Of a stretch of DNA of 60,113 nucleotides, positions 38,737 to 47,347 are shown one piece after another. The notes beneath the pieces were generated by a model, which was not told the origin of the DNA, did no database searches, and saw only the letters and a list, made by a program, of their open reading frames with translations. The first letter of the stretch is position 1. Every line of letters starts with the position of its first letter. Position numbers and translations under genes: made by a program. The stretch comes from Hymenobacter guriensis (GTDB lineage Bacteria; Bacteroidota; Bacteroidia; Cytophagales; Hymenobacteraceae), in contig NZ_JADWYK010000021.1 of NCBI RefSeq assembly GCF_015773195.1, positions 1-60,113 on the forward strand, given 5' to 3'.

Positions 38737-39560
38737 TTGGCTCGTTTACCCTCGGCTTCCTGCGCATCGGCTGGCTGGACGTGGTAGACGTGCTGCTGGT
38801 GACGGTGCTGTTCTACCAGCTCTACAAGCTGCTCACGGGCAGCGTGGCCCTCAAGGTATTTCTGGGGCTGATGTCCATCTACCTGCTGTACCTGGTGGTG
38901 CGGGCGGCGGGCATGGAGCTGCTTACTTCCATTCTGGGGCAGTTTATGAGCGTGGGGGTGCTGGCCAGTATTATTCTGTTTCAGCAGGAAATCCGGCGGT
39001 TTCTGCTCAACATCGGCAAGGCCACCACCTTTGAGCGAATGCGCATGTTTGCCTGGCGCCGCGACACCACGGCCGAGAAAATGAACATCACGCCTTTCGT
39101 GGAAGCCGCCAAAAGCCTGGCGGGCAAAAACACCGGCGCCCTCATTGCCTTCACCCAGGGCTCCGACCTACAGTTCTTTGCTGACTCCGGCGACCTGATT
39201 GACGCCGCCATCAGCAAGCGGCTGCTGATGAGCATTTTCAACAAGACCTCGCCCCTGCACGATGGGGCCGTTATCATCACCCGCAACCGGCTGCAGGCCG
39301 CCCGTTGCATACTGCCCGTAAGCGAAAACCCCGATGTGCCGGCGTCCATGGGTTTGCGCCACCGCGCCGCCATCGGGCTGAGCGAGGTGACGGACGCCGT
39401 GGTGCTGGTGGTGAGCGAGGAAACCGGCCAGATTTCGCTGGTACGCGGCGGGGAAGTGTTCCGCAACCTGGCCCCCGCCGACCTGCGCGCCCGCCTCAAC
39501 GAGTTCCTCTTCGACGGTGCCCCCCGCCCCGCCACTCCCGCGGCGGAGGTTGCCGCGTAG
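38733..39560 (+). CDS. cdaA: Diadenylate cyclase CdaA
   Basis: A 275-residue membrane enzyme that makes cyclic di-AMP from two ATP. Three N-terminal helices (residues ~12-30, 38-58, 65-84) are followed by the DAC domain with LHDGAVII (DGA 177-179) and GLRHRAAIG (RHR 209-211), both intact. The C-terminal ~20 residues are Ala/Pro-rich. It is coupled to folP by a four-base overlap. No CdaR-like partner is adjacent in this window. Confidence 0.93.
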   Translation: MIGSFTLGFLRIGWLDVVDVLLVTVLFYQLYKLLTGSVALKVFLGLMSIYLLYLVVRAAGMELLTSILGQFMSVGVLASIILFQQEIRRFLLNIGKATTFERMRMFAWRRDTTAEKMNITPFVEAAKSLAGKNTGALIAFTQGSDLQFFADSGDLIDAAISKRLLMSIFNKTSPLHDGAVIITRNRLQAARCILPVSENPDVPASMGLRHRAAIGLSEVTDAVVLVVSEETGQISLVRGGEVFRNLAPADLRARLNEFLFDGAPRPATPAAEVAA

Positions 39561-39609
39561 AGAACGTGGAATGGCAGCTGAATTCCAAATTTTGGTTATA
39601 AGGCTCTGA

Positions 39610-40263
39610 CTAGGTTTTAATAGGGTAATAATAATGCTGCTGGATAAAGTGATTTACTTCGGTTTCTAGCATGCGGAATGACTCTAGCACACGCAATGCC
39701 TGGAACCCGTTGTCACGAGTAAAATCGGCTACCAAGTGTACAGCCTGTCGCTCATTAAAGGAACGACGTCGGCGTACGGTATTTCCAGTGGCTATTCGTA
39801 AAGCTGCCAACAATACTTCTTTAGGGTCAGGCAGAGCCTCCAAGCGGCTACTAGCAGGCAGGTGCAGAGGCATGGTCCCATTAGGGTTACCAGCGGCCTC
39901 CCTAATAGCGGCCTCATCAGTCAGCAGCCAAGCTTCTGTCATACGTACTGGTATAACTTTAACATAGTCAGGAGGAGCAATGAAAGAGGTTGCTACCCAT
40001 TCATCGATTTGCTGTTGGCGCACAACTAAAGGTTCTTTCTCCGCGTCACGATGTACAAAAAGCACATCACCCGGAAATAACTGCCACGACTGGCGCAGCC
40101 TCTCTTTTGGCTGACTGGGTGGACGTGGCACCTGCCGCAGGTCGGCCACTACCACTTCAAAGGCTTCTTCAATAGGCAAATGCTGTTCTAGCAGCCATTC
40201 AACAATGGCTTTTAAGGCTTGATCAGAACTGCCGTCTGCTACTATAGTAACCCTAAGCGGCAT
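39610..40263 (-). CDS. TOPRIM/DUF4276-like protein, partner of an AAA ATPase
   Basis: A 217-residue protein starting MPLRVTIVADGSSDQALKAI. The N-terminal strand plus DGSSD, then DVLFVHRDAEKEP around residue 69, fit a TOPRIM-like fold with acidic metal ligands, as in DUF4276 and RloB-type proteins. A further TEAWLLTDEAAIREAAGNPNG block (about 110-130, split) is typical of that group. It overlaps the ATPase gene by 11 bases, so both are made together. TOPRIM effectors paired with SMC/ABC-type ATPases are known anti-phage systems. Codon use is more AT-rich than in the flanking genes. Confidence 0.55.
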   Translation of the reverse strand: MPLRVTIVADGSSDQALKAIVEWLLEQHLPIEEAFEVVVADLRQVPRPPSQPKERLRQSWQLFPGDVLFVHRDAEKEPLVVRQQQIDEWVATSFIAPPDYVKVIPVRMTEAWLLTDEAAIREAAGNPNGTMPLHLPASSRLEALPDPKEVLLAALRIATGNTVRRRRSFNERQAVHLVADFTRDNGFQALRVLESFRMLETEVNHFIQQHYYYPIKT

Positions 40264-41728
40264 GAGGTTCAGGAGTAAGGCTGGCTGCCGGGAATAAGGA
40301 TAGCTGTTGAATATCGGCCCGGTCAATAAGCCGTTCGCCTTTAGCCCGGCGAGCTATTTTATAAGGAACCGGATTAAGATAATCCAATAGCTTGCCAAGC
40401 TGTACTACTGAAGCCGTTGGATTATCCACTACGCGCCATGTATCAGGGACAGCGCTAAATCGTACTCGGCTTACCGTTTTGCCCCCTTCTCTGTTACTGA
40501 TTCTGTCGGCTATTACTAAGCAATCCTGCGGAATAAGCTGCACTACAGCTGGAGAGTGCGTATTAATAATCACTTGGCGTAACGGGTTATCAGGTCCAAT
40601 GGGAATAGTAGGATCAGTAGCTATATCTTGTAGTAACTCTAGCATAGCTGGGATTCTGGCTGGATGAATTCCATTTTCTGGCTCTTCCAGACAAAGCACC
40701 CCGCCAAGTTGAGGGTCCTCCTCAATAACAGTGAGTGCCAAGAAGCGTAGCGTACCATCTGAAAGGGCACGGGCTGAATGACGGGTACCAGAACGGTCTT
40801 CTATTTCCAGCGTTAGCAATTCTCTTTTATCATCCCGGTCAATTCGGACGCGCTTTACATCTTCATTCAATTCATTTAGCCGATTACCTATTTGTGCGTA
40901 GTGTTCATTTTCGTGTTCGGCCCCATCCTGCCGGGCTAAACGGTATAAGGTAGCTGGTAAATGCGACCCGTCTGATCCCAAGCGAGTAGTAGCCATAAAA
41001 CTATCGGGGCGGCGTAAAGCTGTTGGCTCAAGTTGCAGTAAACGCCACGACTGCATCTCTTGCTTAGCCAATAGAGCCGTACTAGCTTCGGCAGCAGTAC
41101 TGGCTGATAGAACCGTGCGCGTTAGAGTAGAAGCAGAATACTTCCACGTTCGGCCTTGGTTGCCCTCTTGGTGCCTTTGAATAACAGTATGGTCCCGTTC
41201 CGCACCTATACTAATAAATGGCGCTGTACGCCTGCCTTTGATAACACTATTACGCCAATCAGGTCGATGTGCAAAACCTAGCTTACGTGCTGCATCACCC
41301 CGGTTAATATGCACCAGCCTTTCCGAGAGTAATACCAACCTACCAACCGTGCTGATGGTAGATGATTCCTCATAGCCTAGCACTAGCTCATATCGAAGAA
41401 AAGATATAGAAGCATCGGCTGTTTGTCCTAAATCGTCCGTGCCCTGCATTGGCACAATCATTTCTGCCGCAAATGACATCTGTGCCACATGCTCGTCTCC
41501 GGTACGAGTAAACAAGCTTCGTAGGTCGCCTGTCTTGTTTTGCTCATCACGCACCATCAAAGCGGCTTCTTGCAGAGGATAGGTGGCCAGATAGCTTAAA
41601 AAAGTAATGGCATCAAACAGGTTCGATTTACCTACCCCATTCGTACCTGCAATACAGGTAAAAGGTCCAAAACGAACATCTACACCCACCAAGTTTTTAA
41701 AGCCTGAAACAGAGAGTCGGGTTAGCAT
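40253..41728 (-). CDS. AAA/ABC-type ATPase (OLD/AriA-like) of a two-gene defence-like module
   Basis: A 491-residue ATPase of the AAA_21/RecF-like type. Walker A CIAGTNGVGKSNLF is near residues 26-39. After a long insertion come a signature LSDGTLRFLALTVI, Walker B GVLCLEEPENGIHP and the H-loop INTHSPAVV. This is the order of OLD-family and AriA-type ATPases, but the protein lacks its own TOPRIM domain, which is instead encoded by the next gene. A terminator and a TATCATTG-like box lie upstream. Base composition suggests transfer. Defence is inferred from architecture. Confidence 0.7.
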   Translation of the reverse strand: MLTRLSVSGFKNLVGVDVRFGPFTCIAGTNGVGKSNLFDAITFLSYLATYPLQEAALMVRDEQNKTGDLRSLFTRTGDEHVAQMSFAAEMIVPMQGTDDLGQTADASISFLRYELVLGYEESSTISTVGRLVLLSERLVHINRGDAARKLGFAHRPDWRNSVIKGRRTAPFISIGAERDHTVIQRHQEGNQGRTWKYSASTLTRTVLSASTAAEASTALLAKQEMQSWRLLQLEPTALRRPDSFMATTRLGSDGSHLPATLYRLARQDGAEHENEHYAQIGNRLNELNEDVKRVRIDRDDKRELLTLEIEDRSGTRHSARALSDGTLRFLALTVIEEDPQLGGVLCLEEPENGIHPARIPAMLELLQDIATDPTIPIGPDNPLRQVIINTHSPAVVQLIPQDCLVIADRISNREGGKTVSRVRFSAVPDTWRVVDNPTASVVQLGKLLDYLNPVPYKIARRAKGERLIDRADIQQLSLFPAASLTPEPHAA

Positions 41729-41758
41729 AGCAGCAGTTTTAAACCAATGATACGAAGA

Positions 41759-41790
41759 AAAAGCCCGGCTACGTAAGCAGCCAGGCTTTT
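41759..41790. terminator. Terminator after kbl
   Basis: AAAAGCCCGGCT (41759-41770) pairs with AGCCAGGCTTTT (41779-41790) with one mismatch. In the leftward direction it is followed by TTTTTCTTCG. It ends kbl transcription ahead of the ATPase gene. Confidence 0.7.
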
Positions 41791-41812
41791 ACAAAAGGCA
41801 CTTTAGCTAACC

Positions 41813-43060
41813 TTACGGCGTGTTCGTTACTACCTGGCCGCCTTCCGGCTGCTGGGCGCTACGGTCTTTTAGGGTACCCAGCTCCCTGCCTACCTCGATA
41901 AACGCGGCTACGGCTTTTTCCAGGTGGGCGCGGGTGTGGGCGGCGGAAAGCTGCACCCGGATGCGGGCTTGGCCTTTGGGCACTACCGGGAAGTAGAAGC
42001 CCACCACGTAAATGCCTTTCTCCAACATCTTAGCCGCAAACTCCTGGGCCAGCTTGGCATCGTAGAGCATGACGGGCACGATGGGGTGCTCCCCGGGCTT
42101 GATGTCGAAGCCGGCCTCCGTCATCTTTTCGCGGAAGTATTTGGTGTTTTCTTCGAGCTGGTCGCGGAGCTGAGTACTTTCGGTGAGCAGCTCCAGCACC
42201 CGCAGGGAGGCGCCCACAATGGCGGGTGCTAGGGTGTTGGAGAACAGGTAGGGGCGGCTGCGCTGGCGCAGCATGTCGATGATTTCCTTGCGGCCGCTCG
42301 TAAAGCCGCCCATAGCCCCGCCCAGAGCCTTGCCCAGTGTGCCGGTGATGATGTCGACGCGGCCCATAGCGTTGCGGTACTCGTGGGTGCCGCGGCCGGT
42401 TTTGCCCAGGAAACCCATGCTGTGGCACTCGTCTATCATCACCAGGGCCTGGTACTTGTCGGCCAGGTCGCAGATTTTGTCGAGCTGGGCAATGGTGCCG
42501 TCCATGGAAAAGGAGCCGTCCGTGACGATGATGCGGTGGCGGGTGCCTTTGGCCTGGGCATCCTGCAGCTGGACTTCCAGGTCGGCCATGTCGTTGTGGG
42601 CGTAGCGGTAGCGCTGGGCCTTGCACAGGCGCACCCCGTCGATGATGGAGGCATGGTTGAGGGCGTCACTGATAATGGCGTCCTGCTCGTTGAACAACGG
42701 CTCGAACACGCCCCCGTTGGCGTCGAAGGCCGCGGCGTAGAGAATGGTGTCTTCGGTGCCCAGGAACTCGGCCAGCTTCTTTTCCAGCTCTTTGTGAATA
42801 TCCTGGGTGCCGCAGATAAAGCGCACCGACGACATGCCGTAGCCGTGGGTGTCAATGGCTTCTTTGGCGGCTTTGATTACCTCGGGGTGGGAGCTCAGCC
42901 CCAGGTAGTTATTGGCGCAGAAGTTCAGCACTTCCCCCGCTTCCTGGGTTTCAATTTCGGCGCCCTGCGGCGAGGTAATGATGCGCTCCTGCTTGTAGAG
43001 GCCGGCATCTTTGATTTCCTGGAGCTGCTGCTGGAGGTCGGGCTGGAGGGTGGTGTACAT
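41813..43060 (-). CDS. kbl: 2-amino-3-ketobutyrate CoA ligase (glycine C-acetyltransferase)
   Basis: A 415-residue PLP enzyme of the alpha-oxoamine synthase family. It splits 2-amino-3-oxobutyrate with CoA to glycine and acetyl-CoA. Features: NFCANNYLGLSSHP near 46-59, SVRFICGTQ near 78, DGSFSMDG near 181, MIDECHSMGFLG near 208 and PLP lysine K244 in TGTLGKALGG. The ATG at 43060 gives the usual length; a longer open frame to 43363 is not needed. It works with the SDR-type threonine dehydrogenase encoded at 45727. Confidence 0.93.
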   Translation of the reverse strand: MYTTLQPDLQQQLQEIKDAGLYKQERIITSPQGAEIETQEAGEVLNFCANNYLGLSSHPEVIKAAKEAIDTHGYGMSSVRFICGTQDIHKELEKKLAEFLGTEDTILYAAAFDANGGVFEPLFNEQDAIISDALNHASIIDGVRLCKAQRYRYAHNDMADLEVQLQDAQAKGTRHRIIVTDGSFSMDGTIAQLDKICDLADKYQALVMIDECHSMGFLGKTGRGTHEYRNAMGRVDIITGTLGKALGGAMGGFTSGRKEIIDMLRQRSRPYLFSNTLAPAIVGASLRVLELLTESTQLRDQLEENTKYFREKMTEAGFDIKPGEHPIVPVMLYDAKLAQEFAAKMLEKGIYVVGFYFPVVPKGQARIRVQLSAAHTRAHLEKAVAAFIEVGRELGTLKDRSAQQPEGGQVVTNTP

Positions 43061-43226
43061 GCGGTAAGGGAGAGAATAAGTGAATGAGTGGGCGGCTCTG
43101 CGAAAGTACGCAGGGTTTCTGTACGGCATTGCGGCGGCGAAGTGTAGGTTTGCAGTTGGCCGGCTCGTCAGCCTTTCTGCAGCCTCATCCGTATCAAACG
43201 TCCGCTTCTCTCCGCTGGCATCCTGC

Positions 43227-44003
43227 ATGAACGTACATATCCAACAAATTCTGGACAACCCGCTGGCGGCGCTGGCCATTGTGGGCAACCTCGTCATCAT
43301 CGAAAGTCTGCTTTCCGTGGACAACGCCGCCGTGCTGGCCACCATGGTGGGCGACCTGCCCAAGGAGCAGCGCCAGAAAGCCCTGCGCTACGGCATTATC
43401 GGGGCCTACGTGTTTCGGGGGCTGTGCATTCTGTTTGCCTCGTTTCTGATTGAGTTCTGGTTTCTGAAGCCCCTCGGCGGCCTTTACCTGCTGTACCTGG
43501 CTTATTCCCAGTTCAAACCCAGAAACCACGGCAGCCCCGACGACGACCAGGGCCCCGACAAGCAGAAAAGCTGGGTATACCGCCACACCCTGGGCCTGTT
43601 CGGGCAATTCTGGGCCACGGTGGCCCTGATTGAGCTGATGGACCTGGCCTTTTCCATCGACAACGTTTTTGCCGTGGTGGCCTTCACCGACAACCTGATT
43701 CTCATCTGCCTGGGCGTGTTCATCGGGATTCTGGCCATGCGGCTGGTGGCCCAGGCCTTTGTGCTGCTCATGGCCAAGTACCCGTTTCTCGAAACCTCGG
43801 CGTTTCTGGTTATTGGCATCCTGGGGCTCAAGCTGATGCTGTCGTTGGTGGAGCACTACCAGCCCGAGTCGGCCTTCAGCCGCTTCCTGGGCGGCCACGT
43901 TGCCGACGCGGGCCTGACCGTGCTGACGGTGGCCATCTTCCTGATTCCGCTGCTCACCTCTTACTTTTTCAACGTGCCCAAGCACCGCCGGTTTTCGCGG
44001 TAA
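43227..44003 (+). CDS. TerC family membrane protein
   Basis: A 258-residue integral membrane protein with about seven helices. Two copies of the family hallmark are present: ESLLSVDNAAVLATM near residue 26 and DLAFSIDNVFAVVAF near 140. TerC proteins are linked to metal ion efflux (Mn in known cases) and tellurium resistance. The ATG at 43227 follows the divergent kbl gene by 166 bases. No tellurite operon genes are near, so a metal-export role is more likely. Confidence 0.88.
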   Translation: MNVHIQQILDNPLAALAIVGNLVIIESLLSVDNAAVLATMVGDLPKEQRQKALRYGIIGAYVFRGLCILFASFLIEFWFLKPLGGLYLLYLAYSQFKPRNHGSPDDDQGPDKQKSWVYRHTLGLFGQFWATVALIELMDLAFSIDNVFAVVAFTDNLILICLGVFIGILAMRLVAQAFVLLMAKYPFLETSAFLVIGILGLKLMLSLVEHYQPESAFSRFLGGHVADAGLTVLTVAIFLIPLLTSYFFNVPKHRRFSR

Positions 44004-44008
44004 ATCTT

Positions 44009-44473
44009 ATGCTACGTCTGCTGCTTGTATGGACCCTGCTTTTCCAATCATCGTGCGTGGGGTTCAGTATTGTGGCTGGCACCAAGCAACTGGAAGTCGG
44101 CAAAAGCCTAGGACCTACTATTGGGGAAGACGGCCGACTGAATGGCGGCACAACTCCCGCCGATGCGCTCCGGCTCTGGGGAAAGCCCCATCGTATAGTA
44201 GCAGAAGGCACTCAGGAAAAGTGGATATATAAATCCGGCGAACTGGCTTGGCGCGGCATGGAAGTGTGGGCAATAGTTCCTGTTCCTCTTCTACTACCCG
44301 TAGGGCATCGGAAGGTAGCCTTGGAATTTACCAATGGGCAACTGGTAAATTATACTGTTGGGGATGGCAGAGAAAGATTCTTCGGCTATTTCATCCTACA
44401 AACAGACAGCAAAGTATGGCGCTTCAACTGGGAAGCACGAAATAGTTGTGATGTGGGGTACGGGTGTAAATAG
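44009..44473 (+). CDS. Lipoprotein with BamE/SmpA-like fold (hypothetical)
   Basis: A 154-residue protein. The signal peptide MLRLLLVWTLLFQSSC has the lipobox at Cys16. The mature part has PADALRLWGKPHRIV, then QEKWIYKSGEL, then GHRKVALEFTNGQLVNY. This is like the BamE/SmpA two-layer fold in which a GxP turn is followed by W-Y strands. Six bases after terC, so possibly in the same transcript. More AT-rich codons than its neighbours hint at later acquisition. Confidence 0.5.
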   Translation: MLRLLLVWTLLFQSSCVGFSIVAGTKQLEVGKSLGPTIGEDGRLNGGTTPADALRLWGKPHRIVAEGTQEKWIYKSGELAWRGMEVWAIVPVPLLLPVGHRKVALEFTNGQLVNYTVGDGRERFFGYFILQTDSKVWRFNWEARNSCDVGYGCK

Positions 44474-44477
44474 AAAC

Positions 44478-45605
44478 TTATGGCTCTCCTCTAAAAAACG
44501 TCTGCACGCCCTGCCGGCCGCTATCCATCAGCTCCTGCTTTTGCGGGGCGGATAGCCGCTTGATTTTGGGGTTGAAGCCGCGCGTGTCGATGCTGATGGT
44601 GCGGGGCCAGTCTTCGGGCCGGGGCGCGTTCAGGTTTTCAATGGCTACGGTATACAACGCCCCGATGTAGGAGCGGAAATCCTGCACCGTGTAGGGCGCC
44701 AACTGCTGCCGGCCGCCGGGGCGCGTGTCGTAGGCTACCTGCTCGGCGCGGTCGAGGCGCAGCCCCAGCGTTTCGGGATTGATGACCGTTATGACATCTG
44801 TTGCCGTGACAACATTATTTGTCACAACAGAACTTGTCACAGCCAGTGGCCCGGCCAAAGCGCCGGGTTGGTAGCGCGGGTGGTCAAACATATCCAGCGG
44901 ATAGTTGGCCAGCAGGCCGCCATCCACCACTACTTCCACGGGTTGGCCTTTGGCGGGATGCTGCACTACGTGGCCGGCGGTATCCAGTAGCACGGCCCGG
45001 AAGTACAGCGGAATGCTCATGCTGATGCGCACGGCATCGGCTACGCGCATATCAGGGTGGGTTTCGTAGCTGAACGTCTGGGGGCACTGGCGGGTGAGGT
45101 TGGTGCCGGTGGTGTACAGGTCGCGGTAGCGGGTGGGCTCCTGCTGCGCCAGCGCGTGCAACTCGGCCAGCGTGAGGTTGGGGCGCTGGGTTTTGCGGGC
45201 CACCAGCTCGGTGAGGTAGCGCGTGAGCTGGTCGCCGCGGTACCAGCCGTATTGCCGGATCAGGCGGGCGCTGCCCCCGAAAAATAGCCCGCGCCCATCG
45301 TTCAGGCGCTGCACCGGAGTTTGGTTTACGACGTCAATGACTTCCTGGGGCGAGTAGCCTACCGCCAGCAAGGCCGCCTGAATGGCTCCGGCCGAGGTGC
45401 CGCCCACCCGCCGGATGCCGGCCAGCACGCCCCGGCTTTCCAGCTCCTGTAGCGCACCCCCGTAGGCAATGCCCCGAATGCCGCCGCCCTCCATCACCAG
45501 GTTGCGGTACACCGGGCGGGCTACAGCCTCGGGGGTTTGGGCCCACGCGGGAGCCGGGAACCGGAGCATCAGCAGCACCATCAGAAATAAAAAGAGGTAA
45601 CGCAT
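44478..45605 (-). CDS. Patatin-like phospholipase
   Basis: A 375-residue exported hydrolase. The Sec signal peptide covers residues 1-22 (ending PAWAQ). The patatin domain shows the oxyanion hole MEGGGIRGIAYGG (about 38-50), the nucleophile GTSAG (Ser71) and the catalytic Asp in VVVDGGLLANYP near 228. The C-terminal region has an unusual Val/Thr-rich stretch (VVTNNVVTATDVITVIN). It acts outside the inner membrane, releasing fatty acids from lipids. It converges with the 44009 gene with a 4-bp gap. Confidence 0.85.
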   Translation of the reverse strand: MRYLFLFLMVLLMLRFPAPAWAQTPEAVARPVYRNLVMEGGGIRGIAYGGALQELESRGVLAGIRRVGGTSAGAIQAALLAVGYSPQEVIDVVNQTPVQRLNDGRGLFFGGSARLIRQYGWYRGDQLTRYLTELVARKTQRPNLTLAELHALAQQEPTRYRDLYTTGTNLTRQCPQTFSYETHPDMRVADAVRISMSIPLYFRAVLLDTAGHVVQHPAKGQPVEVVVDGGLLANYPLDMFDHPRYQPGALAGPLAVTSSVVTNNVVTATDVITVINPETLGLRLDRAEQVAYDTRPGGRQQLAPYTVQDFRSYIGALYTVAIENLNAPRPEDWPRTISIDTRGFNPKIKRLSAPQKQELMDSGRQGVQTFFRGEP

Positions 45606-45691
45606 AAGCAGGTCAGTGAGCTACGGGAAGGAGCCGGGTATGGCCCCGATGGTTGTATACGCCGTAGAAAGACGCAACCCACCCGCGTCCG

Positions 45692-45699
45692 TATCTTTG
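45692..45699 (+). promoter_or_regulatory. -7 box of the tdh promoter
   Basis: TATCTTTG matches TAnnTTTG exactly and lies 27 bases upstream of the tdh ATG. A good TTG is missing at the expected distance. Confidence 0.5.
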
Positions 45700-45726
45700 C
45701 CCTCCACCCATTCCCCTGTTTTCCGC

Positions 45727-46713
45727 ATGCCTACTTCTTCCTCCGCCCCCACCCCCGGCGACACTATTCTCGTTATCGGCGCGGGCGGACAGCTCGGCCT
45801 GGAGCTCACCCACGAGCTGCGCCAGCGCTACGGCGCTTCCAACGTAGTAGCCGCCGACGTGCGCGCCCCCAAAGACCTCGAAATTCAGCAGGCCGGCCCG
45901 TTTGAGCTGCTGGATGTACTCGACAAAAACCGCCTGACGGAAGTTATTCAGCAGTACAAGCCCAAGCAGGTGTACCACCTGGCCGCGCTGCTCTCGGCCA
46001 CGGCTGAGAAGAACCCCAAATTCGGTTGGCAGCTGAATATGGATGGTCTGTTTCACGTGCTCGACGCGGCCATAGACCTGGGCGTACAGCAGGTGTACTG
46101 GCCCAGCTCCATTGCCGTATTCGGGCCCGATACGCCCCGCCAGAATACGCCCCAGCTCACCATCATGAACCCCAACACGGTGTACGGCATCAGCAAGCTG
46201 GCCGGGGAGCAGTGGTGCGAGTGGTACTTCCGCAAGCACGGCCTGGATGTGCGCAGCCTGCGCTACCCCGGCCTCATCGGCTACAAGAGCCTGCCCGGCG
46301 GCGGCACCACCGACTACGCCGTGGACATATACCACAAGGCGGTGGCCGGCGAAAATTATGAGTGCTTCTTGTCGGAGGATACCTACCTGCCCATGATGTA
46401 CATGCCCGACGCGCTGAAGGCCACGCTAGACCTAATGCACGCGCCTGCCAACAGCATCAAGGTACGCAGCTCCTACAACCTGGGCGCCATGAGCTTCAGC
46501 CCTCAGGAAATTACTGCTAGCATCCAGCGCCACTACCCCGACTTCCAAGTCACCTATAAGCCCGACGGACGCCAGCAGATTGCCGACTCCTGGCCCGCCA
46601 GCATCGACGATGCCCAGGCCCGCCAGGACTGGAACTGGCAACCCCAGTACGACCTGGATAAGATGACCGACGACATGCTGCTGCACCTGAAAGAAGCCGT
46701 AGTGCTGAAGTAG
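45727..46713 (+). CDS. tdh: L-threonine 3-dehydrogenase, SDR type
   Basis: A 328-residue cytoplasmic enzyme that oxidises threonine to 2-amino-3-oxobutyrate with NAD. It is of the epimerase-like SDR family, not the zinc type. The NAD site is VIGAGGQLG (16-24); the catalytic pair is Y153 and K157 in TVYGISK. Also seen are RSLRYPGLI, PGGGTTDYAV, LPMMYMPDAL and RQQIADSWPASIDD, hallmark strings of this TDH group. Its product is the substrate of Kbl (41813-43060). Seen together the two enzymes form the threonine-to-glycine route. Confidence 0.9.
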   Translation: MPTSSSAPTPGDTILVIGAGGQLGLELTHELRQRYGASNVVAADVRAPKDLEIQQAGPFELLDVLDKNRLTEVIQQYKPKQVYHLAALLSATAEKNPKFGWQLNMDGLFHVLDAAIDLGVQQVYWPSSIAVFGPDTPRQNTPQLTIMNPNTVYGISKLAGEQWCEWYFRKHGLDVRSLRYPGLIGYKSLPGGGTTDYAVDIYHKAVAGENYECFLSEDTYLPMMYMPDALKATLDLMHAPANSIKVRSSYNLGAMSFSPQEITASIQRHYPDFQVTYKPDGRQQIADSWPASIDDAQARQDWNWQPQYDLDKMTDDMLLHLKEAVVLK

Positions 46714-46718
46714 CAGCT

Positions 46719-47198
46719 ATGCTTTTAAGTTTAGGTGGTGTGTTGACGGGCATTGTCCAACTGGCAGTAATAGTCGGCTTCTTCTACGGGATTTATCTGT
46801 ATTTCCGAGTAGAGATACGTCGCGGGCATATTCGTTTCCCTAATCCGTTTATGCCAGGCTGGCGCCAATTGCACAACCGATATGGCAGCGCGGAGAATTT
46901 GCACTCCACGGAGCTTGTCTCCGGCTGGATAGGTTGGAGACCCTATACAGATCTATTGAAAATTAAATTTGACACGCAGGATATATGGATACGCAACACC
47001 GTAAGCACGGCTGTGCTGGTACGCATTCCATATACTGACATCGAAGTCTTGCAAGCTCCCGTCTGCTGGCAACTTACTCGCTTTAGCGAAAAAGAGTATA
47101 CGAACGGTAAGTTTCGCGCCAACGGTGTTGTGATTGAATTGCCCGCTTACTGGGCCACACAGCTGCTCGGTCATATGGCTGCAAGCACGCCCTCTTAA
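46719..47198 (+). CDS. Hypothetical membrane-anchored protein
   Basis: A 159-residue protein with one N-terminal helix (GIVQLAVIVGFFYGIYLYF) and a soluble C-terminal part with many aromatic residues (WIGWRPYTDLLKIKF, IWIRNTVSTAVLVRIPYTDI), resembling a PH-like beta domain. It begins five bases after tdh, so probably is co-transcribed, yet its codon use is more AT-rich. No family named. A hairpin ends the unit. Confidence 0.5.
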   Translation: MLLSLGGVLTGIVQLAVIVGFFYGIYLYFRVEIRRGHIRFPNPFMPGWRQLHNRYGSAENLHSTELVSGWIGWRPYTDLLKIKFDTQDIWIRNTVSTAVLVRIPYTDIEVLQAPVCWQLTRFSEKEYTNGKFRANGVVIELPAYWATQLLGHMAASTPS

Positions 47199-47225
47199 GT
47201 TATTTAACAGAGTTTTGTCCACTGC

Positions 47226-47252
47226 AACGCCTCACCCCTCCGGTGGGGCGTT
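47226..47252 (+). terminator. Hairpin terminator after the tdh unit
   Basis: AACGCC-t-CACC and GGTG-g-GGCGTT pair around CCTCC with one bulged position on each side, followed by TTTGC. The rest of 47199-47347 shows nothing clear. Confidence 0.5.
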
Positions 47253-47347
47253 TGCATTAACATTCCACCCAAAAACCTCTTCATAGCCCACACGTTCCTG
47301 CTACTGCGCATTTAACACACCGCCCGGACGAAACCAAGTCTCTATTT

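Noticed and set aside
43061..43363. Upstream extension of kbl
   Set aside because: The family N-terminus starts at 43060, and the extension would overlap the divergent region and the start of terC.
43194..43985. A 263-codon open frame on the minus strand
   Set aside because: It is antisense to terC, whose family motifs are clear.
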